Source: Streptococcus sp. Marseille-P6264 (GTDB lineage Bacteria; Bacillota; Bacilli; Lactobacillales; Streptococcaceae). Taken from it: 64,000 nt of DNA. The position numbers and the translations under genes are program-made. Each line of letters starts with the position of its first letter. The stretch's first letter is position 1. Shown in pieces: positions 1 to 7,975 of the stretch. The notes under the pieces are model-generated. The model did no database searches and was not told where the DNA came from. It worked only from the letters and a program-made list of their open reading frames with translations. The stretch covers positions 558,001-622,000 of the forward strand of contig NZ_CABPTO010000001.1 in the NCBI RefSeq assembly GCF_902460355.1. The letters are read 5' to 3'.

Positions 1-930
1 TTTCTCTGAATCAATGCCACTCATTTCCAAGACACTTGGATGCACCATTCCAGCTCCCATGATTTCGATCCAGCCAGTCTTCTTGCAGACATTACAGCCG
101 GCACCACCACACTTAAAGCAAGAGACGTCCACTTCGACAGATGGCTCTGTGAATGGGAAGTAAGATGGGCGCAGACGAATCTTACGATCCGCACCAAACA
201 TTTTTTGAATAATCAGCTGCAAGGTTCCTTGCAAGTCAGCCATAGAGATATTTTCCCCTACGACCAGACCTTCAATCTGGTGAAACTGGTGTGAGTGAGT
301 CGCATCGTCTGTATCACGACGGAAAACACGTCCCGGAGAGATCATCTTGAGCGGTCCTTGGCTAAAGTCATGGGCATCCATCGCACGAGCCTGAACAGGA
401 GATGTGTGAGTACGCAAGAGGATCTCTTCTGTGATGTAGAAGGTATCCTGCATATCCCGCGCAGGGTGGTCTTTAGGCAGGTTCATCCGCTCAAAGTTGT
501 AGTAGTCTGACTCAACTTCGAAACCATCCACAACCTGATAGCCCATGCCGATAAAGATATCTTCGATTTCTTCACTCGTTTGGGTCAAGATATGGCGATT
601 TCCAGCCGGAATCTTACGTCCTGGTAGGGTTACATCCAAGGCGTCATTGGCCAGCTGGGCTGCGACTTTCTGTTCTTCCAAGATTTGAGCTGCTTCTTCA
701 AAGGCTGCATTCAGCACATCTCGTGCTTCATTGACGTGCTTCCCGATAATTGGGCGCATCTCAGCAGAAACATCCTTCATCCCTTTGAGAATCTCAGTAA
801 GACTCCCTTTTTTCCCTAGGACAGATACTTTCAGCTCCTGCATATCCTTAGCATTTTCCAGAGTAATGGTCTGCAATTGGGCTAAAGTTTCCTCACGCAG
901 ACTCTGCAATCGTTCTTCAATTGTTGACAT
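1..930 (-). CDS. pheS: Phenylalanyl-tRNA synthetase alpha subunit (3' end cut off)
   Basis: PheS is the catalytic subunit of the cytoplasmic alpha2beta2 enzyme that charges tRNA-Phe. The visible 310 residues begin [14 protein letters not shown], with the N-terminal coiled-coil tRNA-binding arm in roughly residues 1-85. The class II catalytic core follows, with [11 protein letters not shown] near residue 213 and [10 protein letters not shown] further on. The family is about 347 residues, so roughly 38 C-terminal codons lie outside the window. The start at 930 has a GGAGG ribosome binding site. A T-box leader lies directly upstream, so expression should follow tRNA-Phe charging. pheT is expected just outside the window. 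Confidence 0.97.
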   Translation of the reverse strand, partial: MSTIEERLQSLREETLAQLQTITLENAKDMQELKVSVLGKKGSLTEILKGMKDVSAEMRPIIGKHVNEARDVLNAAFEEAAQILEEQKVAAQLANDALDVTLPGRKIPAGNRHILTQTSEEIEDIFIGMGYQVVDGFEVESDYYNFERMNLPKDHPARDMQDTFYITEEILLRTHTSPVQARAMDAHDFSQGPLKMISPGRVFRRDTDDATHSHQFHQIEGLVVGENISMADLQGTLQLIIQKMFGADRKIRLRPSYFPFTEPSVEVDVSCFKCGGAGCNVCKKTGWIEIMGAGMVHPSVLEMSGIDSEK

Positions 931-944
931 AGTTCCTCCAAAAT

Positions 945-1140
945 AAAAACCGCGGTCTTACTCACACCGAAGCGGAGCGTTGACACGCGGTACCATCCGT
1001 TTTTTATCTGGCAAGCCAGACCTTAATTACCAATCCTAAAGCAAGTGAATTCGCCTAGCTTTCATCTAGAGAGCTCTCAGTCGCTGGCTCCCCTCCCTGT
1101 CAAACCTCCCCTAGGTTACTGGTCTTGCGGATTGCTATTC
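945..1140 (-). promoter_or_regulatory. T-box riboswitch leader of pheS (probable Phe specifier)
   Basis: On the minus strand the motif TGGTACCGCG (986-996) is followed by a terminator whose 3' arm CGCGGT (951-956) can pair with ACCGCG and ends in a T run at 945-949. This is the canonical T-box antiterminator/terminator layout. Upstream is a Stem I-like region. It contains GAATTCAC around 1045-1052, which offers a UUC (Phe) specifier. A TATAAT -10 at 1142-1147 fits the transcript start. The specifier is inferred from position and not from a folded model. Confidence 0.9.
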
Positions 1141-1205
1141 AATTATAATTCATTCTAACAAATTTCTAAACATTTCGCAAGCTCAGTTAAAGATTTTACA
1201 AGCAG

Positions 1206-1238
1206 AAAAAGAAGCCTGTCAAGCAACAGACTTCTTTC
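1206..1238 (-). terminator. Intrinsic terminator after the trpX-like gene
   Basis: On the minus strand AGAAGTCTGT pairs with ACAGGCTTCT (one mismatch) around a short loop, followed by a run of T. It begins a few bases after the stop codon and separates this gene from the pheS leader. Confidence 0.85.
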
Positions 1239-1241
1239 TTT

Positions 1242-2249
1242 TTATTTGATAACCTGGCCAGCTTCTTTGAGGACATCTTCTGGTACAGTGATACCGAGTT
1301 CTTTGGCATTTTTAGTATTGATAACAGATTTACCTGTATCGAAAATATCTACTGCAGTATCAGCAGGCTTGGCACCTTTAAGGACTTTAGCAGCCATTTT
1401 ACCTGTCGCAACACCGAGATCGTACTGGTCTACAACGACAGAGGCAAGACCGCCTTCTTCAACCATGGCTGTCGCACTTGGATAAATCGGTTTCTTAGCT
1501 TCTTTATTGCTGGACACAACTGTCGCAAACGCTGACGCAATGGTATTATCAATTGGAATCCAGATAGCATCAACCTTACCAGTCATGACATTCATGGTTG
1601 AAGCAATCTCATTGGTTGAAGGAACAGAGTATTCCTCTACCTTGAAGCCTGCCTCTTCGGCCAATTTTTTAAACTCTTCTACCTGAGCTTTAGAGTTGTC
1701 TTCACTGCTAGAATAAAGGGCACCGATTGTTTTCACATTTGGCGTTAATTTTTTAATCAACTCTAGTTGTTGCTTAGCTGGATTGTGGTCAGAAACACCT
1801 GTGATATTACTACCTGGCTTATCCAGATTTTTCACTAAGTTTGCTCCGACTGGATCTGTGATAGCTCCCATGACGATAGGCTTGTCCTTAGTAGCCGCAG
1901 CCAAGCCTTGCGCAGACGGAGTCGCAATCCCAATCAGCACATCATTGTCATTGGACACCAGTTGCTTACTCATGGTAGAGACTTTGCTCTGATCTCCCTC
2001 GGCATTCATAAAGTCAATCTTAATCTTGTCGCCCTTGTAGCCTTCCTCAGCTAGACCGTCCTGAATCCCCTTGTAAATCAAATCAAGCGAAGGGTGGCTG
2101 ACATACTGCAAGACACCAACCTTGACTGTTTTACTATCGTCGCCAGTCTTAGATCCGTTGCTCTTTCCACTCAAGCTGGAATAAGCCATCCCACCGATTA
2201 CCAAAATAGCCAAGAGGCCCAAAATAGTCATTAAACGTTTATTTTTCAT
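1242..2249 (-). CDS. trpX: TrpX-type ABC transporter substrate-binding protein (orphan)
   Basis: This 335-residue protein belongs to the ABC_sub_bind family (TrpX/YtfQ-like folds), which in lactobacillales is assigned to tryptophan or aromatic amino acid uptake. A single N-terminal hydrophobic helix (residues 4-22, ILGLLAILVIGG) has no lipobox cysteine, so the protein is probably membrane-anchored and not a lipoprotein. I chose the ATG at 2249 because GGAGAA lies just upstream. An in-frame start 13 codons earlier lacks a good site. The leader is a T-box with a possible Trp (UGG) specifier. Oddly, the expected permease and ATPase genes (trpY, trpZ) do not follow: a terminator and the pheS leader come next. 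The ligand is inferred and not shown. Confidence 0.85.
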   Translation of the reverse strand: MKNKRLMTILGLLAILVIGGMAYSSLSGKSNGSKTGDDSKTVKVGVLQYVSHPSLDLIYKGIQDGLAEEGYKGDKIKIDFMNAEGDQSKVSTMSKQLVSNDNDVLIGIATPSAQGLAAATKDKPIVMGAITDPVGANLVKNLDKPGSNITGVSDHNPAKQQLELIKKLTPNVKTIGALYSSSEDNSKAQVEEFKKLAEEAGFKVEEYSVPSTNEIASTMNVMTGKVDAIWIPIDNTIASAFATVVSSNKEAKKPIYPSATAMVEEGGLASVVVDQYDLGVATGKMAAKVLKGAKPADTAVDIFDTGKSVINTKNAKELGITVPEDVLKEAGQVIK

Positions 2250-2291
2250 ATTTTTTCTCCATTTCTTTATTTCATTTTTTCTATTCAATCC

Positions 2292-2315
2292 CTAGGGACG
2301 CCATCGTTTAAACAT
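2292..2315 (-). CDS. Candidate leader micro-ORF, 7 residues, between T-box and trpX
   Basis: After the T-box terminator the minus strand carries AAGGAG, 8 bases of spacing, then an ATG opening a seven-codon frame MFKRWRP that ends in TAG. The Shine-Dalgarno sequence is better than that of trpX itself. The fifth codon is TGG (Trp), in a gene governed by a Trp-type T-box. It could be a real leader peptide, a ribosome-loading site or a remnant. No homologue is recalled. The only support is the ribosome binding site, the position and the Trp codon. Confidence 0.4.
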   Translation of the reverse strand: MFKRWRP

Positions 2316-2348
2316 GGGCAATTCTCCTTATTTTTTTATAATAAGCAA

Positions 2349-2600
2349 CAAAAAACCTCACACAGGTATTCTGTGTGAGGGCGTAAATCGCGGTGCCACC
2401 TCAATTATGGAAAAATAGCTAATATTCCCCATATCTCTGTCTTGTCATCAAACAAGCTGCACTGTAAGGTGTGCACACCGAATTCTTATTGTTTCAAATT
2501 CATAGTTATCAATTAGCCCAATTTCGTAAAGATTTGCTGCTCGTTTCCACCAACCACAAGCTCGCTAAAAACAAATGCATCTACTACTTTTCTAATTTCC
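2349..2600 (-). promoter_or_regulatory. T-box riboswitch leader of trpX (probable Trp specifier)
   Basis: The minus strand has the T-box motif GTGGCACCGCG (2389-2399). A strong terminator follows, with arms CCTCACACAG and CTGTGTGAGG (2356-2380) and a T run. Some 200 bases of Stem I-type sequence lie upstream. It includes a candidate specifier region GAAATTGGGCT near 2520, where UGG (Trp) fits. UUG (Leu) cannot be excluded without folding. T-box control of trpX-type transporters by tRNA-Trp is established in streptococci. Confidence 0.85.
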
Positions 2601-2603
2601 TAT

Positions 2604-2632
2604 ATTGTAAATTTTTCCTAAATAGATGTCAA
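2604..2632 (-). promoter_or_regulatory. Sigma-A promoter of the trpX T-box transcript
   Basis: Perfect -35 TTGACA (2627-2632) and -10 TACAAT (2604-2609) are separated by exactly 17 bases. The start of transcription would be near 2597, at the head of the T-box leader. Confidence 0.85.
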
Positions 2633-2746
2633 GGCTTTTTTGAAAATTTTTATAAAATGTTCGGTTTTTGTTTATGTCGATAATCATTGAAAAAAAATAA
2701 ATTTCTTTTTGATGAGACTTTAGAAGCTTTTGGCTTGGTTTTTTGT

Positions 2747-2752
2747 TATAAT
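2747..2752 (+). promoter_or_regulatory. Extended -10 promoter of rqcH/pavA
   Basis: TATAAT is preceded by TGT, forming an extended -10, with only a poor -35. It lies 30 bases before the ATG of the plus-strand gene and diverges from the trpX promoter. Confidence 0.65.
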
Positions 2753-2781
2753 CTTCTTTAGCAACTTTCAAGGAGAAAAGC

Positions 2782-4431
2782 ATGTCTTTCGACGGATTTT
2801 TTTTACACCACATGACAGAGGAGCTCCGCCGCGAATTGCTGGGCGGCCGCATCCAAAAGATTAATCAACCTTTTGAACAGGAGCTGGTTTTACAGATTCG
2901 CAGCAATCGCAAAAGCCACAAGCTGCTCCTATCAGCCCACTCGGTCTTTGGGCGCGTCCAGCTGACAGATACCACGTTTGAAAATCCAGCTGTTCCCAAT
3001 ACCTTTATCATGGTTATGCGCAAATACCTGCAGGGCGCTGTTATTGAAGCAATCCAGCAGGTGGACAATGACCGGATTTTGGAAATCAGTGTCTCCAATA
3101 AGAACGAAATCGGCGATAGCGTGGCTGTGACCCTGGTCATCGAAATCATGGGCAAGCACAGCAATATCATTCTCTTGGACAAGGCTAGCGGTAAGATTAT
3201 TGAAGCCATTAAACACGTCGGATTTTCTCAGAATAGCTATCGGACCATCCTGCCGGGCTCAACCTATGTCGCACCGCCTCAGACTGGCAGTCTCAACCCT
3301 TTCACTGTGGGTGATGAAAAGCTCTTCCAAATCCTACAGACAGAGGATATCGAGCCCAAACGCCTGCAGCAGATTTTTCAGGGCTTGGGTCGGGATACGG
3401 CAACTGAGCTCAGTTGCCGTCTAACAGTTGACAAGCTCAAAACTTTCCGAGCATTTTTTGCCAGTCCGACTCAGCCAAGCCTGACCGAAAAATCCTTCTC
3501 TGCTCTGCTATTTTCCGACAGTAAGACCCAAATGTCCACGTTATCCGAGCTTTTAGATACTTTCTATAAGGACAAGGCTGAGCGCGATCGGGTCAACCAG
3601 CAGGCCAGCGAACTCATCCGCAGGGTAGAAAATGAGTTGGAAAAGAACCGGAAAAAACTGGGTAAGCAAGAGGAAGAGCTCCTAGCAACGGAGAATGCAG
3701 AAGAATTCCGCCAAAAAGGGGAACTCTTGACCACCTTTCTCCATCAGGTGCCCAACGACCAAGATCAGGTAGAGCTGGACAATTACTACACAGGTGAGAA
3801 GATTAGCATCTCGCTTGACAAGGCCCTGACCCCAAACCAAAATGCCCAGCGCTATTTTAAACGCTACCAGAAGCTCAAGGAAGCCGTCAAACATCTGACC
3901 AGTTTGATTGAGGAGACTCGGGCTACCATTCTCTACCTAGAGAGCGTGGAAACCGCCCTTGCTCAGGCCAGCTTAACTGAAATTGCGGAAATTCGAGAAG
4001 AACTGATCCAAACTGGCTTTATCCGCCGACGCCAAAGAGAGAAAATCCAGAAAAGGCAGAAACCGGAGAAATATTTGGCAACTGACGGTCAAACTATTAT
4101 CCTAGTCGGCCGTAACAACCTACAAAATGACGAACTGACTTTTAAGATGGCTAAGAAGGACGAGCTTTGGTTCCACGCCAAGGATATTCCGGGTAGCCAT
4201 GTGGTCATTACAGGCAATCTTCAGCCTAGCGATGAGGTAAAGACAGACGCTGCCGAGCTAGCGGCCTACTTCTCCAAGGCCAGACTCTCTAATCTGGTCC
4301 AAGTGGACATGATTGAAGTCAGAAAACTCAACAAACCAACTGGCGGCAAGCCCGGATTTGTCACCTATACAGGCCAGAAAACCCTGCGCGTCACACCTGA
4401 TGAAGAAAAGATTAAAAGCATGAAAATGTAA
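2782..4431 (+). CDS. rqcH: RqcH/PavA: ribosome-associated quality control factor, fibronectin-binding protein
   Basis: This 549-residue NFACT-family protein is the bacterial homologue of Rqc2. It binds stalled 50S subunits and adds C-terminal alanine tails. In streptococci it is also known as PavA/FbpA, an adhesion and virulence factor that binds fibronectin without a signal peptide. The NFACT-N domain is residues 1-230. It carries the Asp97-Arg98 pair (NDRILEI) implicated in tRNA handling, at the same numbers as in B. subtilis RqcH. A helix-hairpin-helix and a long coiled coil (about 270-420) follow. The NFACT-R domain at the C terminus has DELWFHAKDIPGSHVVI. No secretion signal is visible. 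An AAGGAG site precedes the ATG. The gene is monocistronic, with its own terminator. Confidence 0.95.
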   Translation: MSFDGFFLHHMTEELRRELLGGRIQKINQPFEQELVLQIRSNRKSHKLLLSAHSVFGRVQLTDTTFENPAVPNTFIMVMRKYLQGAVIEAIQQVDNDRILEISVSNKNEIGDSVAVTLVIEIMGKHSNIILLDKASGKIIEAIKHVGFSQNSYRTILPGSTYVAPPQTGSLNPFTVGDEKLFQILQTEDIEPKRLQQIFQGLGRDTATELSCRLTVDKLKTFRAFFASPTQPSLTEKSFSALLFSDSKTQMSTLSELLDTFYKDKAERDRVNQQASELIRRVENELEKNRKKLGKQEEELLATENAEEFRQKGELLTTFLHQVPNDQDQVELDNYYTGEKISISLDKALTPNQNAQRYFKRYQKLKEAVKHLTSLIEETRATILYLESVETALAQASLTEIAEIREELIQTGFIRRRQREKIQKRQKPEKYLATDGQTIILVGRNNLQNDELTFKMAKKDELWFHAKDIPGSHVVITGNLQPSDEVKTDAAELAAYFSKARLSNLVQVDMIEVRKLNKPTGGKPGFVTYTGQKTLRVTPDEEKIKSMKM

Positions 4432-4473
4432 ACTAATCAGTTTCTAAAATATGGATTTGGCGGATATTAAAAA

Positions 4474-4497
4474 ACAAAAGAGGAGCCTCGGCTCCTC
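4474..4497 (-). terminator. Terminator after alsD, perfect GAGGAGCC hairpin
   Basis: GAGGAGCC pairs with GGCTCCTC (4480-4497) around two bases. On the minus strand it is followed by TTTTGTTTTTT, so it ends the alsD message. Confidence 0.75.
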
Positions 4498-4532
4498 AAA
4501 CTTACTGAATTTAAAAATCTAGTTATCTTTCA

Positions 4533-4566
4533 GAGGTTGGGACAGCAGATTCCTAGCCTCTTTTTT
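4533..4566 (+). terminator. Terminator after rqcH/pavA
   Basis: GAGGTTGGG pairs imperfectly with CCTAGCCTC, followed by TTTTTT on the plus strand. The arms resemble the GAGGCTGGGAC stem seen at other gene ends in this window. Confidence 0.75.
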
Positions 4567-4597
4567 ATCAGAAGTAGACAATTATCACAGCAATTGG

Positions 4598-5317
4598 CTA
4601 CTCAACCTTGTCCATGTCCGATCTTACTTCATCGACATTGAATTTTGCAAAGAGGAACTTACGGTCTTGAACTGGGAAACGTTGATCCAACTGATCGACA
4701 GCACCTAGCTCCACAACCCCTTCCTTGATAACAAAGTCCATAACGTGACCACCAAAGGTATGGTCGTCTGAAATAAAGTGAAGATGATAGCCGGCTACAC
4801 TGACACCGTGGAAAATTTCGGGTGTCCAAAAGCCAACAATAGTTCCAGAAACATTGTCCGCATGGTACTCAGGCTGACTCACGGCCACCTCAGCAAACTT
4901 TTTCTCTGAGGTTGATTTTGGAATCATTCGCACATGCATGTGGGAAAATTCTCCATGAATCTTGATGGAGCGGAATAGATTTTCCCCATCGTAATAGGAT
5001 TCAATTCGCTTTTCCAGCTCTTCATCTGTCATTTCGAAACGTTGGCGGAAAATGACCTCCGCTTGGTGGGGAACAACCGCAGCGTAAGGCACTGTTACAT
5101 CATCCGAAACTTCTACAACTTCAGGCACATTGCCAGATCCCTTAGCCTGATAGGCCTTACCATCAAGAACAATCAATTCCCCATCAATGGAATCCAGTGT
5201 ACCAATCCCTAAATCGCCGTATTTCAGGAGCTCCCCAATCGTCATGCTCCCACCATAAAGTCCAGCCATCAAAGCTCCTAGGGTATTATACTGAAATAAT
5301 TTCACTGGCTCTGCCAT
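4598..5317 (-). CDS. alsD: Alpha-acetolactate decarboxylase
   Basis: The enzyme converts alpha-acetolactate to acetoin, diverting pyruvate to a neutral product and draining acetolactate from valine/leucine synthesis. The 239 residues match the family length. The zinc site is visible in the C-terminal half as GYHLHFISDDHTFGGH (three His). HGEFSHMHVR and the basic residue needed for catalysis lie before it. The start has GGAGAAAAA upstream. It stands alone, with no acetolactate synthase gene beside it, and has its own terminator. It is cytoplasmic. Confidence 0.95.
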   Translation of the reverse strand: MAEPVKLFQYNTLGALMAGLYGGSMTIGELLKYGDLGIGTLDSIDGELIVLDGKAYQAKGSGNVPEVVEVSDDVTVPYAAVVPHQAEVIFRQRFEMTDEELEKRIESYYDGENLFRSIKIHGEFSHMHVRMIPKSTSEKKFAEVAVSQPEYHADNVSGTIVGFWTPEIFHGVSVAGYHLHFISDDHTFGGHVMDFVIKEGVVELGAVDQLDQRFPVQDRKFLFAKFNVDEVRSDMDKVE

Positions 5318-5431
5318 TTTTTCTCCTATATCAACAAATTTCTGTATTTTCTAAGATAATTAAGTATATCATATTCTGGTCAAAATTCAAAAAAAGCGTT
5401 TAATGGACAATGAGAATCCGCACGGGATGCC

Positions 5432-6181
5432 TTAAATCAGCTGGCTTTCCTCAATACCGACATCAGCGAGGATTTGAGCCACTTGGTCAAACTTCAAGCG
5501 AAAATGTTCCAGCTTGTGGCCGTCTGATCCCACTGAAAAGCGCTGACCACCAAGCTCCTTGACAAGACCAAGAGCGTAGATATAGAGATCTTCATGACCG
5601 TAGAGATACATAGACTTGCAGTTGAGTTCAAAGGCCAGATCATGATCAATCATCTTTTGAAAAAGCTGTCGCAGCTGCGGTTCAAAAGTTTTTAACTCCT
5701 CCACGGTAAGGTCGAATTTCCGAAAGCCATAGTCAAAGTGGGCTAGGACATCCGCCGGAACAGCCTCGATGGCCTCTTCTAATTCTCTCAGGTAGCGGGG
5801 AATTAACTCCATCTTGTCCAGCTGCAAGACAGGCTCTTCCAGATAGTCAAAACTGCCATTGTGGTGGACAGACAGGAGCTTGAGGTCGTATTCCTTGTCG
5901 GCTAGGAAAGCTAAAATATCGGCCTTACGCGGAGCATAGTAACCAATTTCAATCCCCTTTTTGATGCGGTTGCCATATTGCTGGTTTAGCTCTGCTATTT
6001 TTGCTGAATAAGCCGCATAGTCAGGTACATCATCATGGGGCGAGGCAGCTTGGTAAGGGTAGGGATTGGACAAATCATAGTGCTCGGTGGTGACAATCTC
6101 GCCCTCGTAATGGTCCAGATAGTCAGAAAAATCCGCCTCAGAATCATAGGAAAAATAGGTATGAAGATGATTGTCGCGCAT
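5432..6181 (-). CDS. hisK: PHP-family histidinol-phosphatase-like protein
   Basis: This 249-residue PHP-domain metallophosphoesterase has metal-binding signatures in order: DNHLHTYFSYDSEADF at the N terminus, LLSVHHNGSF near residue 120, LAHFDYGFRKFD near 165 and SVGSDGHKLEHF near 225. It matches the HisK/HisJ type histidinol-phosphatase that removes phosphate from L-histidinol phosphate. No other his gene is nearby, which is common in streptococci, so the physiological substrate is uncertain. The ATG at 6181 has AAAGGCGG upstream. Confidence 0.85.
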   Translation of the reverse strand: MRDNHLHTYFSYDSEADFSDYLDHYEGEIVTTEHYDLSNPYPYQAASPHDDVPDYAAYSAKIAELNQQYGNRIKKGIEIGYYAPRKADILAFLADKEYDLKLLSVHHNGSFDYLEEPVLQLDKMELIPRYLRELEEAIEAVPADVLAHFDYGFRKFDLTVEELKTFEPQLRQLFQKMIDHDLAFELNCKSMYLYGHEDLYIYALGLVKELGGQRFSVGSDGHKLEHFRLKFDQVAQILADVGIEESQLI

Positions 6182-6340
6182 GCTGGTCCGCCTTTCTGCA
6201 AATCTTGTGTTCCTTTAATAATGTCAATGATTGGTCGGCCTTTGTTTTAGATTTCCCACATTTCCTATCCTTTCGTTGACGTTATCCATGCTTTATCTTT
6301 TCGACAGAAGCCATTTTATTTCAAAAATCCTCCTAGGCCT

Positions 6341-6646
6341 TTACCTTTCTTTCAGCATGGCACTGGATAGGTCTAGCAGCTGCAGCGCTGTCTCAAAGTG
6401 TTCCCCCATCAGGTCATAAACAGCATCTTCGCTCAGAACGCCACAGGCCACATCCTCAGGAAAGTCTGGTCGATTGGAAAATTCCAAATCATCAAAGAAA
6501 ACTTGGCTGGTGTAATAATCTCGGAGCTGGATATAATTCTTCTGGCTGGCCTCCAGCTCAGCCAAAGCTGATTGAGCTGCAGCCAGCGTCTGAGCGTATT
6601 TATTTAAATACTCTTCCATTTCTTGGATTCGTTTCAATTGGGACAA
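6341..6646 (-). CDS. DUF4298 domain protein
   Basis: This is a small acidic, helical protein of about 101 residues. The segment from QEMEEYLNKYAQTL to the C terminus matches the streptococcal DUF4298 family, whose function is unknown. I place the start at a TTG (6646), because GAAGGAG lies 8 bases before it. An upstream TTG at 6670 would put that site inside the gene. Two short helical halves are joined by a DDLEFSNRPDFPED loop. It is followed by the TPR/AI-2E gene pair but not clearly co-transcribed with it. Confidence 0.75.
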   Translation of the reverse strand: MSQLKRIQEMEEYLNKYAQTLAAAQSALAELEASQKNYIQLRDYYTSQVFFDDLEFSNRPDFPEDVACGVLSEDAVYDLMGEHFETALQLLDLSSAMLKER

Positions 6647-6745
6647 TATCTCTACTCCTTCTCTAATCAAACTATCGTGTCAGCAAGAAAATCTTCTTCC
6701 TAATATACCCGAAAGACAGTACAAAAGAGCTTTCTCAATAAAATT

Positions 6746-7975
6746 CTACAAACTTTCGTACAAATCTGCCATAGCAGTATCATCTGGAACCAAACGCAGG
6801 TACTTACCAGCCTGTATTTTCGCTTCTTCCACACACCCTAATTCGCGCAAGAGATAAACGTATTCTTCCAGAAATTCAGGATTTTCCTGCAAGTCAACTG
6901 CCAGTTCCTGATAAAGCTCCCCAGCTTTCTCCAGATTTTCCAAGGCCTGATAAGCACGCGCCAGATTCCAGCGAGTTAAGACATTGTCTAGCTCTTGTTC
7001 CTCAAAAGCTAAGACCTCATCGTAGCGTTCCTGCTCCAGATAGAGATTGGTCAGGCGCAGAGCAATCTCCTCTAAATCATCTGCATTTTCCTGAGCTGCT
7101 AGCAAGTAGTTTTCAGATTTTTCCACATCATGCAGTTCATAAGATAGTTGGGAAGCAAGGAGCAGAAGGCGAGTCTCGAAAGGATTCTTGGTCAAGCCTT
7201 GCTCAGCCATTTCCAAGGCTTCCTCCGTCTTATGCTCCGCGTGGAGAGACTGCGCATAGGCATACTCATAGCCTTCAAAATCCGGCGAAATCGTATCCAG
7301 CTGCTTGAAGTACAAATTAGCTTTTTGGTACTCCTCTTGCTCATACAAGATAGCTGCTAATTCATAGACCGTCTCTTCGTCGTACTCCAGCTCCACAGCC
7401 TTTTCCAAAAATTCAATGGCTGCTTCGATTTTCCCCAGACTGGCATAGCAAAGGCCAATACGCTGATAAGTGGACACTCCTGTCTGCTCGTAGATAGAGC
7501 GATTATCTAGCTGAGCATATTCCTTGATGGCCTGGGCAAAATTTTCCAATTCAAACTCAATTTCTGCCAAACCAAAAGTCACCAAAGGTTCGTCCGACAG
7601 TTTGGCAGCTTCCAGCAATTTCTCCCTTGCCACATCGGGCAATCCCTCTAGCTGATAAAGGTCAGCTTTTGCCAGGAGAGCGGCCACATACCATTCACTT
7701 TCCGAGTTAATTTCCTCTAAATAGGCAAAAGCTTCCTCCAAATCACCATCGTCAGCAGCAATCGTTGCCAGACTGATATAGGATTCAGGGAAAAGCGGAG
7801 CCAATTTTTCATAAATTCGCTTGGCTTGAGGGAAAAAGCCGATACTTTCTAAGTAATCGGCTAATTCTAATAACTCTTGATCGGTATCTTGGCTCAAAGC
7901 CTCTTCAAAATACTTTTCAGCCTGCCCTAAATCTTGATTTTGCAGGGCTGTTAACATTTGTTCACTCTTATTCAC
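6746..7975 (-). CDS. Tetratricopeptide-repeat protein
   Basis: This 409-residue protein is built almost wholly of TPR helices, about ten units of 34 residues (for example YQRIGLCYASLGKIEAAIEF). It is strongly acidic, with no signal peptide or membrane segment, so it is a cytoplasmic scaffold. The start is GTG at 7975, preceded by GGAGAAGGCA. It overlaps the stop of the AI-2E-type permease gene by 8 bases, so the two are translationally coupled. The partner is unknown. Confidence 0.85.
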   Translation of the reverse strand: MNKSEQMLTALQNQDLGQAEKYFEEALSQDTDQELLELADYLESIGFFPQAKRIYEKLAPLFPESYISLATIAADDGDLEEAFAYLEEINSESEWYVAALLAKADLYQLEGLPDVAREKLLEAAKLSDEPLVTFGLAEIEFELENFAQAIKEYAQLDNRSIYEQTGVSTYQRIGLCYASLGKIEAAIEFLEKAVELEYDEETVYELAAILYEQEEYQKANLYFKQLDTISPDFEGYEYAYAQSLHAEHKTEEALEMAEQGLTKNPFETRLLLLASQLSYELHDVEKSENYLLAAQENADDLEEIALRLTNLYLEQERYDEVLAFEEQELDNVLTRWNLARAYQALENLEKAGELYQELAVDLQENPEFLEEYVYLLRELGCVEEAKIQAGKYLRLVPDDTAMADLYESL

